This document shows positions 33,688 to 44,371 of a stretch of DNA of 64,000 nucleotides, piece by piece. This DNA is from Anthopleura xanthogrammica. Its lineage: Eukaryota; Cnidaria; Anthozoa; Actiniaria; Actiniidae. Made by a program: the position numbers and the translations under genes. The notes below the pieces were generated by a model, which was given only the letters and a program-made list of their open reading frames with translations, did no database searches and was not told where the DNA came from. Each line of letters begins with the position of its first letter. The stretch's first letter is position 1. The stretch lies in assembly GCA_964019055.1 (NCBI GenBank), contig OZ025221.1, positions 7,036,468 to 7,100,467 of the forward strand. The letters are read 5' to 3'.

Positions 33688-36600
33688 TTAGAATGTCTGG
33701 GGTCGCATTTTCATCTCAGTGAATTTCAGGGACAAGTGGTTATTGTGAAAGTAATACCAGTTGGCGCTCCTACCATTATTTACATTCCTGAGATACTGAC
33801 CGTTTAGATTTGAATAATGACAAACATGGTACCACCAGCCACCAGTATGAGAAGTAGCGCAGCTTCCACTCCAAGCATCATTATCCCTGTCTTTCGTACT
33901 GAATAGCATGTTGCTATGGTACCCCAGTGAGTCCCCAGCAGTACCTGAATACGAACCTACACTCAGCCTGTAGTTGTCTGACTCAGCATTAACACTAAAA
34001 CTACCATATTTGGCATACTTCCTTGTTCTTGCCCAGTCCTCCAGATCCACGCGCAATGTCGAGGGAGTTCTTGCAGTCAGTCGATGGATGTAGTCATTCC
34101 CCAGCCAAAACTCACCATTCGGGTTTCCGAAACCTGCTTTGTACGGCTGCCAGTTGCGAAAGAAATTGGCAGATCCATCTTGTCTTCTCTGGAACACTGT
34201 CCACCCCCCTCCGTCAGTTGTCATGTCACAGTAGACTTGAAAGGGTCCTTGACTGTCGGGTTTGATGGTGTACACACCGCTACGTCTTCCACCATTCTTG
34301 TACATATCTGAACAGTCTCGCATTACTGACAAGAAAGTGATCTTATGTCACATATTTGTTATACAGATAACACACAAGGTACCCACGAGGAACACAGTTT
34401 TTCCTAGTTCTAAAAATATGGATGTTTTTACACATTTCCCATGAAGTAGATAAGGGATAATTGACAATTAGAAGAACCAGTTTTCATGTATATTTCGTTG
34501 CCTATTTTCTCTATTATTTTTTTTTCACTGATTTTACTTTGAACGTACCTCTGCAATTCTTTCCATTTCCCACGAAGCCAGGTTTACATTCACATCTGAA
34601 AGAACCAGGTGTATTGACGCAGTTCGCATCAGAATGACACCCAGGAGATCCCATGCATTCATCCACATCTACAAAGATATGAAATATTTACTTTAGATCT
34701 GTATGAATCTTTACATGTGAAAAGAGAAGGAAATCTTTTACCAAAGCACATGAGGTAAACATAAGGAACACAGTTTTTCCTAGTTCTAAAAATATGGATG
34801 TTTTTACACATTTCGCATGAAGTAGATAAGGGATAATTGACAATTAGAAGAACCAATTTTCATGCATATTTTGTTGTGTATTTTCTCTATTATTTTTTTT
34901 TCACTGATTTTACTTTGAACGTACCTCTGCAATTCTTTCCATTTCCCACGAAGCCAGGTTTACATTCACATCTGAAAGAACCAGGTGTATTGACGCAGTT
35001 CGCATCAGAATGACACCCAGGAGATCCCATGCATTCATCCACATCTACAAAGATATGAAATATTTACTTTAGATCTGTATGAAGCTTTACATGTGAAAAG
35101 ACAGAGAAATCTTTTATCAAAGCACATGAGGTACACATAAGGAACACAGTTTTTCCTATTTCTAAAAATATGTTTTTACACACAGTAAATTTGATAGGGC
35201 TGATTTGGCCCCAAGGAGCCGTTTTGGCATTTTTAAAATAGTGCTATTTTGGCCCAAAATAGCATTTTGTTCCATTTTGACCCCATGAAAGCCATTTTGG
35301 CATAGCTTTATTAGTACTGTTTTGGCCCAAGGGTAAGCCAAAAAAGAATAAGAGGCTATCTTGGCTCTACCACAGCCATTTTGACTCTATAACATTTAGT
35401 GTTGATTTGGCCCAAGGGTAGGTCAAAACAGAATAAGAAGCTATCTTGGCTTTGCCACAGCCATTTTAGCTCTATTACATTTTTGCTGTTTTGGCCCAAA
35501 GGCTGGCCAAAATGGGACGAGGGGCTATTTTAGTTTGTAGGAGCTATTTTGGCCTCATAACATTTAGGGCTGTTTTGGCCCAAAGGCTCGCAAAAATGGG
35601 ACGAGGGGCTATTTTAGTTTGCGGGAGCCATTTTGGCCTCATAACATTTAGGGCTGTTTTGGCCCAAAGGCTGGCCAAAACGGGACGAGGGGCTATTTTA
35701 GTTTGAGGGAGCCATTTTGGAATTATAACATTTAGTGCTGTTTTGGCCCAAAGGGCTGTTTAAGTTTACTATTTGCTAATCGGGTTACCATATAAAACAA
35801 AAGGTTAATTATAATATTATATCCTATATATAAAGCTGTTCTGGTTCTATCATGGGCTAAAATCTGTAAAATGGAAACCAAGGTGCTATTTTAGAATCCA
35901 GGGGGCCATTTTGGCTCCATACATATCTTGTCTAAATTTGTTTGTTATTTTGAACTGATCGTGTAAATATTTTTTTGAAATAGATAAATTACAAACTTTG
36001 CCGTAGCGAAAAAGCAATTTGAGTAAATATCATGTGATTGTATAGCCAATAACGTATATGAAATGCAAACCTGCCCGAAAAAATGATCCCATAATTCCTT
36101 GCGTCCCGAAAGATCATGATTCTCAGCGGGGAAGGCATTTCAAAGCCCGCCATTTTCAAGAAGCATGGCCAATGACATGGCGAACCAGTAGCTTCTTTAT
36201 GTGATTCTTTTAAACCCTTTTGGGTAAGAATATTGACTGAAACTCAGAAGAACGGCACTTAAGATGTTCAAGATCATTTTGGATCAGTTTTTTCCTTGAA
36301 GAAGGCTGAATTATCGGTGAGTAGATTATTTTAGCCGAACCTTTGTCCTACATGCCTTAAAAAGTTTACAACTGTAATAATAAACAGTGCTTCAAATGTT
36401 TCAAATGTTTTTTTAGGGTTATTTTTACTGGGTTACCTGTGGTAAACCAGTCATAAAATACCTTCGTTTTTTTTTTTTCTTTCTGATTCCTTCGCGACAA
36501 AATGGCAAAGTTGCGCAATACTACCCAGAGGGTCATTGCGGCCTTACCCAAGAGTCCTTAGCGGGCATCTACTACAGGGTTCCCGTCTATGAATCCGATT

Positions 36601-39600
36601 AATTAACATCTGTCACCTGTCAATCAATGTCACTACGTTGCTAAGTGATTAAGAGAGGGCGGAGCTAGCTTATCACGTGACATAAATTAATGTCTACGCA
36701 TGCTCTATTTCGTTGACGGCTGTAATTAAAGAGCGAGCCGAGTCAGATATTTTAATTTATTCGTAAACAAGGGTAATTCTAATTTGAGCCAGGAATTCTG
36801 AAGAATTTTAATTGCTCACGGCAAATGGCTTACTTTGATTAACTACTCGTGCTTTGACTCAGCTATTTAAAGCAGTATTATCTGTAGTATAAGTACAAAA
36901 GGAAAAAGTTAGCCATGGCCAATTTTTAATTCTTGTGTTAAAGAATTTCTACGCGCTCCAAGCTAAATCAAACCGATGGGATGTCCTAACTTCATTCGAG
37001 TTTTACCGACACGATTTTCGGATGCTTTATTTAATGGTTTGACTCAACAAGACTACTACAAATAAACATGAGGTACAAATAAGTTTATTCGGGCTTTCAT
37101 TTTGATAATAAGAACTGAAGAGTAATGAGAAATATTGTTAAATCGAACGCATGTATTTTGATTCTCAGATCGATCTCTTATAAAGTCATTCAACTCACGG
37201 CTCACTCATTAAATATTTACGAACTGTCGATTGATTTACAAATATATACGAACAAAGAAAATTATAAAATGTAAAACAATCCTGAGAGTAGTTTTGAGTA
37301 ATTATTTGCTTGTCTTACCGTTCTAAACGAAGGATTCATGTAGTAAACAAATATTGCTGACCTCAAGCAAACGTGTCTCGGTGAGCTCGCTTTGCCGACT
37401 TTCTGTCTGCGACTTAATTACGTATGATAAAACTCGGACTGGAATCGGAAGGATATGGAAGTTGGACTTCACCTAAATGGGTATTTTCGAAGATTTAGTT
37501 TTTGATTTATTTTTTTTTCCAAAATGGCTTTCACTGTACATTTATAGTAGGCAGTCTCTGACTGTCTTTTGAAAAACGACGAAAAAAGAAAACGAGGGCC
37601 TCGACAGTACGATACATCAGAAATATTAAAAACCAAATTCCAGTCCAGCTTATTTTATAATTGATCACTCTTTTTCCACAAAGGGTGGGTCAAGGGCACC
37701 CTAGGACCCCTCCCCCTGCCCCTGCCCCTGGTCTCACCCGGTCCAGGTAACCCAGTCTACCCTGCCCGCAGGGTCTTGTTTGATAATAGAAGCCGGCGAA
37801 TTGTGGAAAATTGCCTATAATTATCTGCATGTGGTTTCGCTTTTTCAATACTTTTTAAGCTCGTGGTTTTGTTTGCTTCTACATATATAGAGATGGAGAT
37901 TACACATTATATATGGAGCAACAATTGACTACATACAGTCATGTAGAGTAAAGGAGCAGCAGCTACTTGCAAGTATAAACTGATAGACTCATACTATAAA
38001 GAATGTACAATGTTTTCAGATAATTAGGTTTTTTTTGGTTTTTGACAAAATTGAAAATTCGCTTTTGTCTCTGATCGTGCTTGCTATTTTTATTAAATCA
38101 TGGTTACACTGTAAACAAGTCTTCAACAGTTATTTTAATATGAATAAAAATGACTACACCGATTATGTAGCAAAAAAGGCGGTTTCCGGATCATTTAGTG
38201 GCTCTAGATATGGGCTAAATTGGCCCCTTTAAAATTGGGCCAAAAAAACGGCCCTAATATTAAGGGCTAAAACGGCCCCGTCAAAAGAGGGCGGTATCCG
38301 GGTCAAAAGTTTGGCCCCATTTTTGGGGCTGAAACGCCCCAAACTGATTTACTGTGCACATTTCGCATGAAGTAGATAAGGGATAATTGACAATTAGAAG
38401 AACCAGTTTTCATGCATATTTCGTTGCCTATTTTCTCTATATTTTTCACTGATTTTACTTTGAACGTACCTCTGCAATTCTTTCCATTTCCCACGAAGCC
38501 AGGTTTACATTCACATCTGAAAGAACCAGGTGTATTGACGCAGTTCGCATCAGAATGACACCCAGGAGATGCCATGCATTCATCCACATCTACAAAAATA
38601 TGAAATATTTACTCTAGATCTGTATGAAGCTTTACATGTGAAAAGACAGAGAAATACTTTACCAAAGCACATGAGGTACCCACGAGGAACACAGTTTTTC
38701 CTAGTTCTAAATATATGGATGTTTTTACACATTTCCCATGAAGTAGATAAGGGATAATTGACAATTAGAAGAACCAGTTTTCATGCATATTTCGTTGTCT
38801 ATTTTCTCTATTTTTTTCGCTGATTTTACTTTGAATGTACCTCTGCAATTCTTTCCATTTCCCACGAAGCCAGGTTTACATTCACATCTGAAAGAACCAG
38901 GTGTATTGACGCAGTTCGCATCAGAATGACACCCAGGAGATCCCATGCATTCATCCACATCTACAAAAATATGAAATATTTACTTGAGATCTGTATGAAG
39001 CTTTACATGTGAAAAGAATGAGAAATCTTTTACCAAAGCATGCACAGAAAGTTCCGTTTTCAACGAGAAACTTATTGGGAGAAAAATGATGAGAAAAGAT
39101 GAAATAAAAAGTCCTCAAAACAAAAGAATAAATGAACAAAAATCTTGAGGGATAATTTTCAAGTTAAACTTCATTCGAGGCTTACCTTTCTGGCAGTTGT
39201 TTCCAGTGTATCCTTTTTTGCATTTGCAGCGATAGTCCAGCCTGTTTCCTTGAGGTATGCATACACCTTGATTAAGGCATGGATTGCCTTCACACGGATT
39301 CTACAATGGAAAGATTGATAGATAAGAAGGTTTTATCAAGACAAAAGAGCTCCTGTTTGCCAGGATGAACATTTAGCAAAGATTCTGGTAGAAGTACTTG
39401 GTATCAAGATGATCAACGAGAAAGAACTACGTACTGTCGCAGATTGAAATGGAAATCTTTTTGTACTGTACAATATTCCTCACATATCTTACCTTGATGT
39501 TCAAATGAGTAAATTTCTCGTCCTGTTTCAAATTCTTTGGGTTGGTATAGTTATCAGTAGCTATCAGCTCACAGATGTGACGACCGTCCTTCTCAGCCGT

Positions 39601-39840
39601 GATCTTAAAATTGACCGAACGACACCAAGATGTCTCAACACAAGCGAACACACAATCCATCTTGCTCGAGACTTTGGTGGACTTCTGTTTGACTTTGGTG
39701 TTGGCGGACAAAGACAGAATGTAACCAGGATGGTTATCAAACATGAATCCTGGGTGACGATCATCGTGTGTGTTGGTACTTGTGATGTGGTCCACTTTAC
39801 ACAACACAATAAACAGGATAATTACAATGAGGAATTCCAT
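33688..39840 (-). CDS. Secreted PAN-EGF-fibrinogen protein, copy A (7 exons, 526 aa)
   Basis: Minus-strand exons: 39840-39493, 39300-39186, 38960-38841, 38589-38470, 35044-34925, 34668-34549 and 34325-33688; 1581 nt, in phase. A signal peptide ([20 protein letters not shown]) is followed by a PAN/apple-like domain (30-116, [17 protein letters not shown]), one EGF (117-154, [14 protein letters not shown]), four nearly identical Ca-binding EGFs of 40 aa (155-314, [17 protein letters not shown], each its own 120-nt exon) and a fibrinogen C-terminal domain (315-526, [26 protein letters not shown] near the Ca site, [17 protein letters not shown]). Such fibrinogen-related proteins (ficolins, tachylectins, FREPs) bind sugars or microbes; the same fold also occurs in matrix and growth-factor proteins. 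A lectin role is plausible but inferred. A 3.2 kb element sits in the intron between the second and third Ca-binding EGF exons. Confidence 0.9.
35181..38356. mobile_element. 3.18 kb TIR-bounded non-autonomous DNA transposon
   Basis: Ends are CACAGTAAAT and ATTTACTGTG. Equivalent introns of sister EGF exons carry the uninterrupted site GTTTTTACACATTTC, so the insertion added a 2-bp CA target duplication. Both ends have subterminal repeats of GGGCC/TTTTGG type. No transposase is recognisable. CACAG ends, subterminal repeats and a short target duplication suggest the CMC (CACTA/Mirage/Chapaev) group, tentatively. Confidence 0.8.
35478..35757. repeat. 84-bp tandem repeat inside the TIR element
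   Basis: At least three clear units with GCTGTTTTGGCCCAAAGGCT and GGGACGAGGGGCTATTTTAG; degenerate units extend back to about 35200. The 84-bp period makes one frame read as a 28-residue repeat, which is a chance product. Confidence 0.85.
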
Positions 39841-40265
39841 GGCTTCGTTTGTAAATTTAGCTGTTTACTCGTCGATAGTTGGAGCAAGAATGTTAGATTC
39901 AAAGTGTAGCTTTCCTGAATGAAGGTATATTGGAGTGGTAACAAGATATTTGTTTATTAGCTACTGGTTTTAACTCATAAATCGAACCCAATTACTGATT
40001 ATTAGCTTAATCAACTGGTTATTAACTTAACATCATATAGATTAAACTTTGGTCGTAATGGATCTTTTGTTGACTCTTCGCTCACTTTTGCTCAAATAAT
40101 ACTGACATATTCTCACTTCAATTAAAAGGGAAATTGAAAATGGAAAGGAAAAAAATATGATTTTTTTCAGCTAGTTTACTATAGTATTGGATCTTGTTTT
40201 TAGCATGATTTGTACGTTTCGGCTAATTTACTATAAATGTATTTGATCCACGTTCAACCTTGTTT

Positions 40266-40460
40266 TGAAGTATGATTTAGCGCTTGCCTCTCAACAATGC
40301 ATGGGACTCGGGTCAGTTCAAGTCCCACTGAGCTCTGTGTTGTATGTGAGTAGAGTTGCCTGTTGGTTCTCTCCTGTGCTTTGAGGGTTTTTCTTCGGGT
40401 TTTCAGTTCGATTTTCCTTCCTCCGCAAAAATCAACTTCTAAATTCCAATTGGAATCCAG
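40266..40460 (+). mobile_element. tRNA-derived SINE copy
   Basis: Shares GTTGTATGTGAGTAG and GGTTCTCTCCTGTGCTTTGA with the copy at 27856, with a B-box-like GGTCAGTTCAAGTCCC. It was present before the segmental duplication. Confidence 0.6.
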
Positions 40461-41691
40461 TGGTAGAAGAGCAACTCTGTAGAATCCACTGTTATATTAT
40501 TATTATTTTTTTTAATTTAAATTTTTTAAATTTTTTTTTTATTTGTATGATTTACCCTTCTTCCTACTCTAATATCTAGATACATAAAAGACCTGTAGCC
40601 TATATATGCCCCTAATTAGCTAGGAATATCATCATGTTAATATTCTAGTGTGTTTAGCCATTAACATGAACTATAAATGGAAATGGTCAAGGACATATGA
40701 TATTTTTCTCTTAATATTTACTTTTAAAAGTAGTTTAACTACTGGTCGAAGTATTCATGAAGCAAACGTCATATCCAATGACGCACAATATGATTTTTAG
40801 CGGGTAGAATGTCTTCGAGAAAAAAACAAATAAAAAAGAAAAGAAGAAGAAAATAAAGTAAGAAAGACAACAAAAAACATTTTTTTGGCAATGTGTCTTC
40901 ATTTTATTGATCGATCCTATCATAACTGTGTGCGTTGTATCAGCTTTTCTAGTGGAGATACACTCCTGTAGTCGTGTCATGTAGACCTGCTGTGGAATTA
41001 TATAGCAAATAACGATCTTTTAAAATCTAAATGAATTTTAAAAACTCCTGGTAGAACTATTTATTTTTGAAGGTAAACAGTCAGGCAGTTAACCAAGTGT
41101 AGGGTATAGCTGTGACATTCAAATGATAATTATTTGATAATATACAATGACCATTGATATAGATAAGTGGGCTGGTGACGCACAAGGGCAATTTTTTATA
41201 ATTGCTAAAGTGCTTTTGGAGTTATGCCATACGAATAAGCCTTTTTAGAAGCTGAAATCTCTGCTCTGTAAGCAGCCAAAGGTATCCAATGTACAATAAT
41301 TTAATATCTTTGCCTTTTGGCGAGACAGCTCATTTTTGATGACTATTTCCTTCGCTGGCTCAAAAAGCATGACTCCCTTCCCATTATTCCCTACCCATTT
41401 TGCTTCTCTTCATGAAATCCTTGTGGTTCCCACCTGGTAATGCCCCACTGTATTGACAGTGGATAAGTACAAAAACTCAAGTTCTTTACTTGTAAATATC
41501 TTAGTCAGTGGCCCCCTCAAATGTTTTCCGTAATTAATTTTTATTCTAGGTGCCCCCCAGATCCTGGGTCCTTGCTACGCAACTGATCTTATTTCTTGGA
41601 AGCTAAGTTCCACCCTTAGGTATATGACGTCGTACTATGACGCCATTCTTTTACGATCAACAAAATTAGACAACGCTCAGTGAACGTATAG

Positions 41692-41831
41692 TAGACTCCT
41701 TGGATATGACGTCAAACCAGCTCAATATAGAGGAGAAAACAAAAGAATTTCAATCTTTTGAGAATGGGAAAGCTATTGTTTTGTCCCACCAATCACTGAG
41801 TTGCATTCCGATGTGCTGCAAGGGGTCTATA
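41692..41831. mobile_element. MITE family B copy
   Basis: TAGACTCCTTGGATATGACG start, core TCAATCTTTTGAGAATGGG, end GCTGCAAGGGGTCTATA. It abuts a family A copy that begins in the same TATAG. Confidence 0.7.
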
Positions 41832-42000
41832 GAGACTTTGCACCATCATGTGTTGGAAGCCATGGGAGTAGGCACAACAATAGGGTATTTCCCCCTGGGA
41901 AACTGAATTCTTTCTTATGTAAATCAGATTAGACCAGATTCAATTGTTCCTGCCTCCTGTCATGGCAACCATCTCGTGATGGTGCATGCAAAACCCCTAT
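41829..42000. mobile_element. MITE family A copy
   Basis: Arms ATAGAGACTTTGCACCATCA and GGTGCATGCAAAACCCCTAT around GGGAAACTGAATTCTTTCTT. Directly joined to the preceding family B copy. Confidence 0.7.
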
Positions 42001-42309
42001 AACCTGTCTGTTGAAACACATATCATGATTAGCATATCAATATAAAAAAATAACTATAAGTCACCTTTGCCATTCATCCTTTTAATGATTGCATACTTTC
42101 TTTAACTGACAAGATATGTTTTCCTGAATAACCAATTATCATAATTATTAGTTATCATCAATTTATCATTATAATTATCCGAGATATTTTTCTTATTAAA
42201 TTATTTTATAGTTATCTTAAATCACATCTGTATCGCTTATCATATTCTAATCATCGCTATCATCTTTGTCATATTACTGTTTGATTGACATGTGGTTAAA
42301 CTGCACATC

Positions 42310-42362
42310 TTCACTTGAGCCATACAAGCAAGTACGGTTGCTGATGATTGTAGACCGTGTTT
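42310..42362 (-). pseudogene. Orphan fragment of the last exon of the DUF2341-fibrinogen-like gene
   Basis: Matches the final 17 codons and stop of the intact exon at 48419-48673 (NTVYNHQQPYLLVWLK) and is cut at the duplication junction after TAGACCGTGTTT. The 3' flank is also shared. It has no upstream coding partner, so it is a duplication remnant. Confidence 0.85.
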
Positions 42363-42768
42363 CGAGTAGTCTTTCATTTCCATTTGTGGATTTATGGATT
42401 CATTCATGGCGACGTTTCTGAGTTTGCTCTTCTACGTACGTGACAGTCACGCTGACAGAAACACGTGATTGAGATACGTCTTATCCTGCGCACCTTTGCT
42501 AGGGGATTGGAGAAGGGACTAAGTACGACTCGTAGGTTCTTTGTGTGTTATACACCTGTGATATCACAGACTGTATTATATATGAGTACATCTGGACTAC
42601 TATGATTTCTCTATCATTCTTGGAAACCACAGTACCATGAATGGCGGATCGATGCCACTAGGTTTTTTTTATTGTTATCATGATTATTTATTGCAGTTCC
42701 AGGGGCGGATTTAGGGGTGGGCCGACGGGGCCATGCCCCCCCCCCCCCTTTAAAAGATTTCTTTTTCA

Positions 42769-43112
42769 TTAAAGGGGCACTTGGATGAAAATTGGAAATG
42801 CCTTGAAGCTTGGTTAAACTTATCTACATGGCCCTAATAGTAACCAAGCAACATATTTTCTTCACAGTCAAAATTTGCGGATAGAAATTATATATTTTTT
42901 CAGCATCTAGATTGTGAGTAAATGACGTCATTTACTCAACCCTATTGTTCTTTTAGTTTTTAAACCAAAATTTCTCAACTGCGAGTGGCTCAAAGGCTAA
43001 AGTTTTTGCCAATCTGGTTTTCATAATCATGATTGAGTCATATTATTCTTAAATACTTGAACTATTCGGACTTTCAAAATATGGGGCGTTTTCATCCAAG
43101 TGCCCCTTTAAA
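42769..43112. mobile_element. MITE family C, complete copy
   Basis: Terminal repeats TTAAAGGGGCACTTGGATGA and TCATCCAAGTGCCCCTTTAA, about 344 bp. Copy A has an empty site at about 32350. The best match is the complete copy at 57617-57971. Confidence 0.9.
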
Positions 43113-43515
43113 CTTTGCAAAATATAAGATTTGCATATGGTCTTAAAGGTTTTCTCTCAGGACGAAGTTTTCCGGCCCATCCTTTCTTTGATTCAAGGGT
43201 GTTCATTTAGCCTGGAATCGGGGGGGTCTAACCCCTCCCCCCCCGATTGCAGGCTAAACAAGACACGAAACCCCCTGGGTCCGTGGGTGGGGGTCACACT
43301 TGGTATTTATACTGCACAAACCAAGGCACGTAATAAATATTCCGTTGTATTTTGATCTGCTTAATCAACTTTATTCAATCAGTTTTATTACATGCATTTA
43401 TTCTTACAAATATTCATAAGTACTAATAAGAATATTCACGTGGTTTTATTTTATTTTATTTTATTTACAGATATACTCATAAAGCTGTGAAGGTGAAAAA
43501 GTCACGCGGGACTTA

Positions 43516-43594
43516 CTGTGACGGCGACGTGGCGTGAAGTGCCGTGACGTGACGTGCCGGCGACGTGACGTGACGTGACGTGACGGTGACAGTG
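43516..43594. repeat. GTGAC array, copy B counterpart
   Basis: Shorter version of the array at 32781-32897, with the same flanks (GTCACGCGGGACTTACTGTG). Confidence 0.8.
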
Positions 43595-43725
43595 CAGTTA
43601 CCGACGGTATTAAATATTCATCTGGTGAGTGAGCAGTAAATTCTTATAGCAGTAAAGTCTAGCTATTTTCCTAGTCTAACCTTTAATGGTTATTGTAAAT
43701 AGCATGCATGCATCTATAAATATGT

Positions 43726-44010
43726 CAAAGGGGCACTTCGATGATAATTGAAAATGACTTGAAACTTGGTTAAACCGTTTATCTTTATGGCCCCAATAGT
43801 AGCCAAGCAACATATTTTCTTCACAGTGAAAACTGGCGGATAAAAATTATCAATTATTTTAGCATCTAAATTGTGAGTAAATGACGTCATTTACTTAACC
43901 CTATCGTTCTTTCAGTTTTTAAATCAAAGTTTCTCAACTGCAAGTGGCAAGCTCCCAAGCTAGAATTTTTGCCAATCTGGTTTTCTTAATCATAATGGAG
44001 TCATATTATC
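43726..44010. mobile_element. MITE family C, truncated copy
   Basis: Duplicate of 33028-33330: begins CAAAGGGGCACTTCGATGAT and lacks the distal terminal repeat. Confidence 0.7.
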
Positions 44011-44371
44011 CTCAAATATACGTACGCTATGATTAGTTCAAAGGGTGTAGTCAATCCCACACCGTGACCGTGCTTTATTCCGTGACATTTTCACGGTCGC
44101 CGAAAATCTAATCTACTAGGTACTGAACTTTTTAACTTATTTAGCTACTGTTTTTGATCCTGGAACCTGCTATTCAACTCATGAAAAAATCGTATGGTTG
44201 ACATTTGGCCCATTTCAACTCTAAATAGTCCAATCAAGAAAGTGTCACTGCCAAAAGCCTATTTATTGTGTTGTTGTTTTGTTTTTACTATCTCAGGCTT
44301 GATGATATGTGTAGGCTGTATTTGTCATCTCTATTTGTCTCGTCGTTTTTTCTGATTCACCTCACCTCAGC

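Larger units (their letters stand above)
31939..42362. repeat. Segmental duplication, copy A (10.4 kb)
   Basis: Starts at CGAGTAGTCTTTC in the UNC93-like upstream region and ends at TAGACCGTGTTT within a fragment of the neighbouring gene's last exon. Copy B (42363-48470) starts with the same words directly after it and ends at the same point of the intact exon. Copy A is longer because of three extra EGF exons and a 3.2 kb insertion. Confidence 0.9.
39841..44371. other. Region between the two PAN-EGF-fibrinogen genes
   Basis: Contains the upstream flank of gene A, a SINE copy (40266-40460), AT-rich DNA, the fused B+A MITE pair (41692-42000), an orphan exon fragment (42310-42362), the duplication junction, a hAT-like end near 42697, a complete family C insertion (42769-43112), a GTGAC array (43516-43594) and a truncated family C copy (43726). 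No intact gene. Confidence 0.5.

Noticed and set aside
33688..34332. Fibrinogen domain as a stand-alone single-exon gene
   Set aside because: The frame upstream of position 34325 is a splice acceptor, and EGF and PAN exons upstream join in phase; copy B has the same structure.
35491..35706. Repeat protein of 28-residue units
   Set aside because: The frame results from the 84-bp tandem period inside a non-coding TIR element; no initiation or conserved protein signal.
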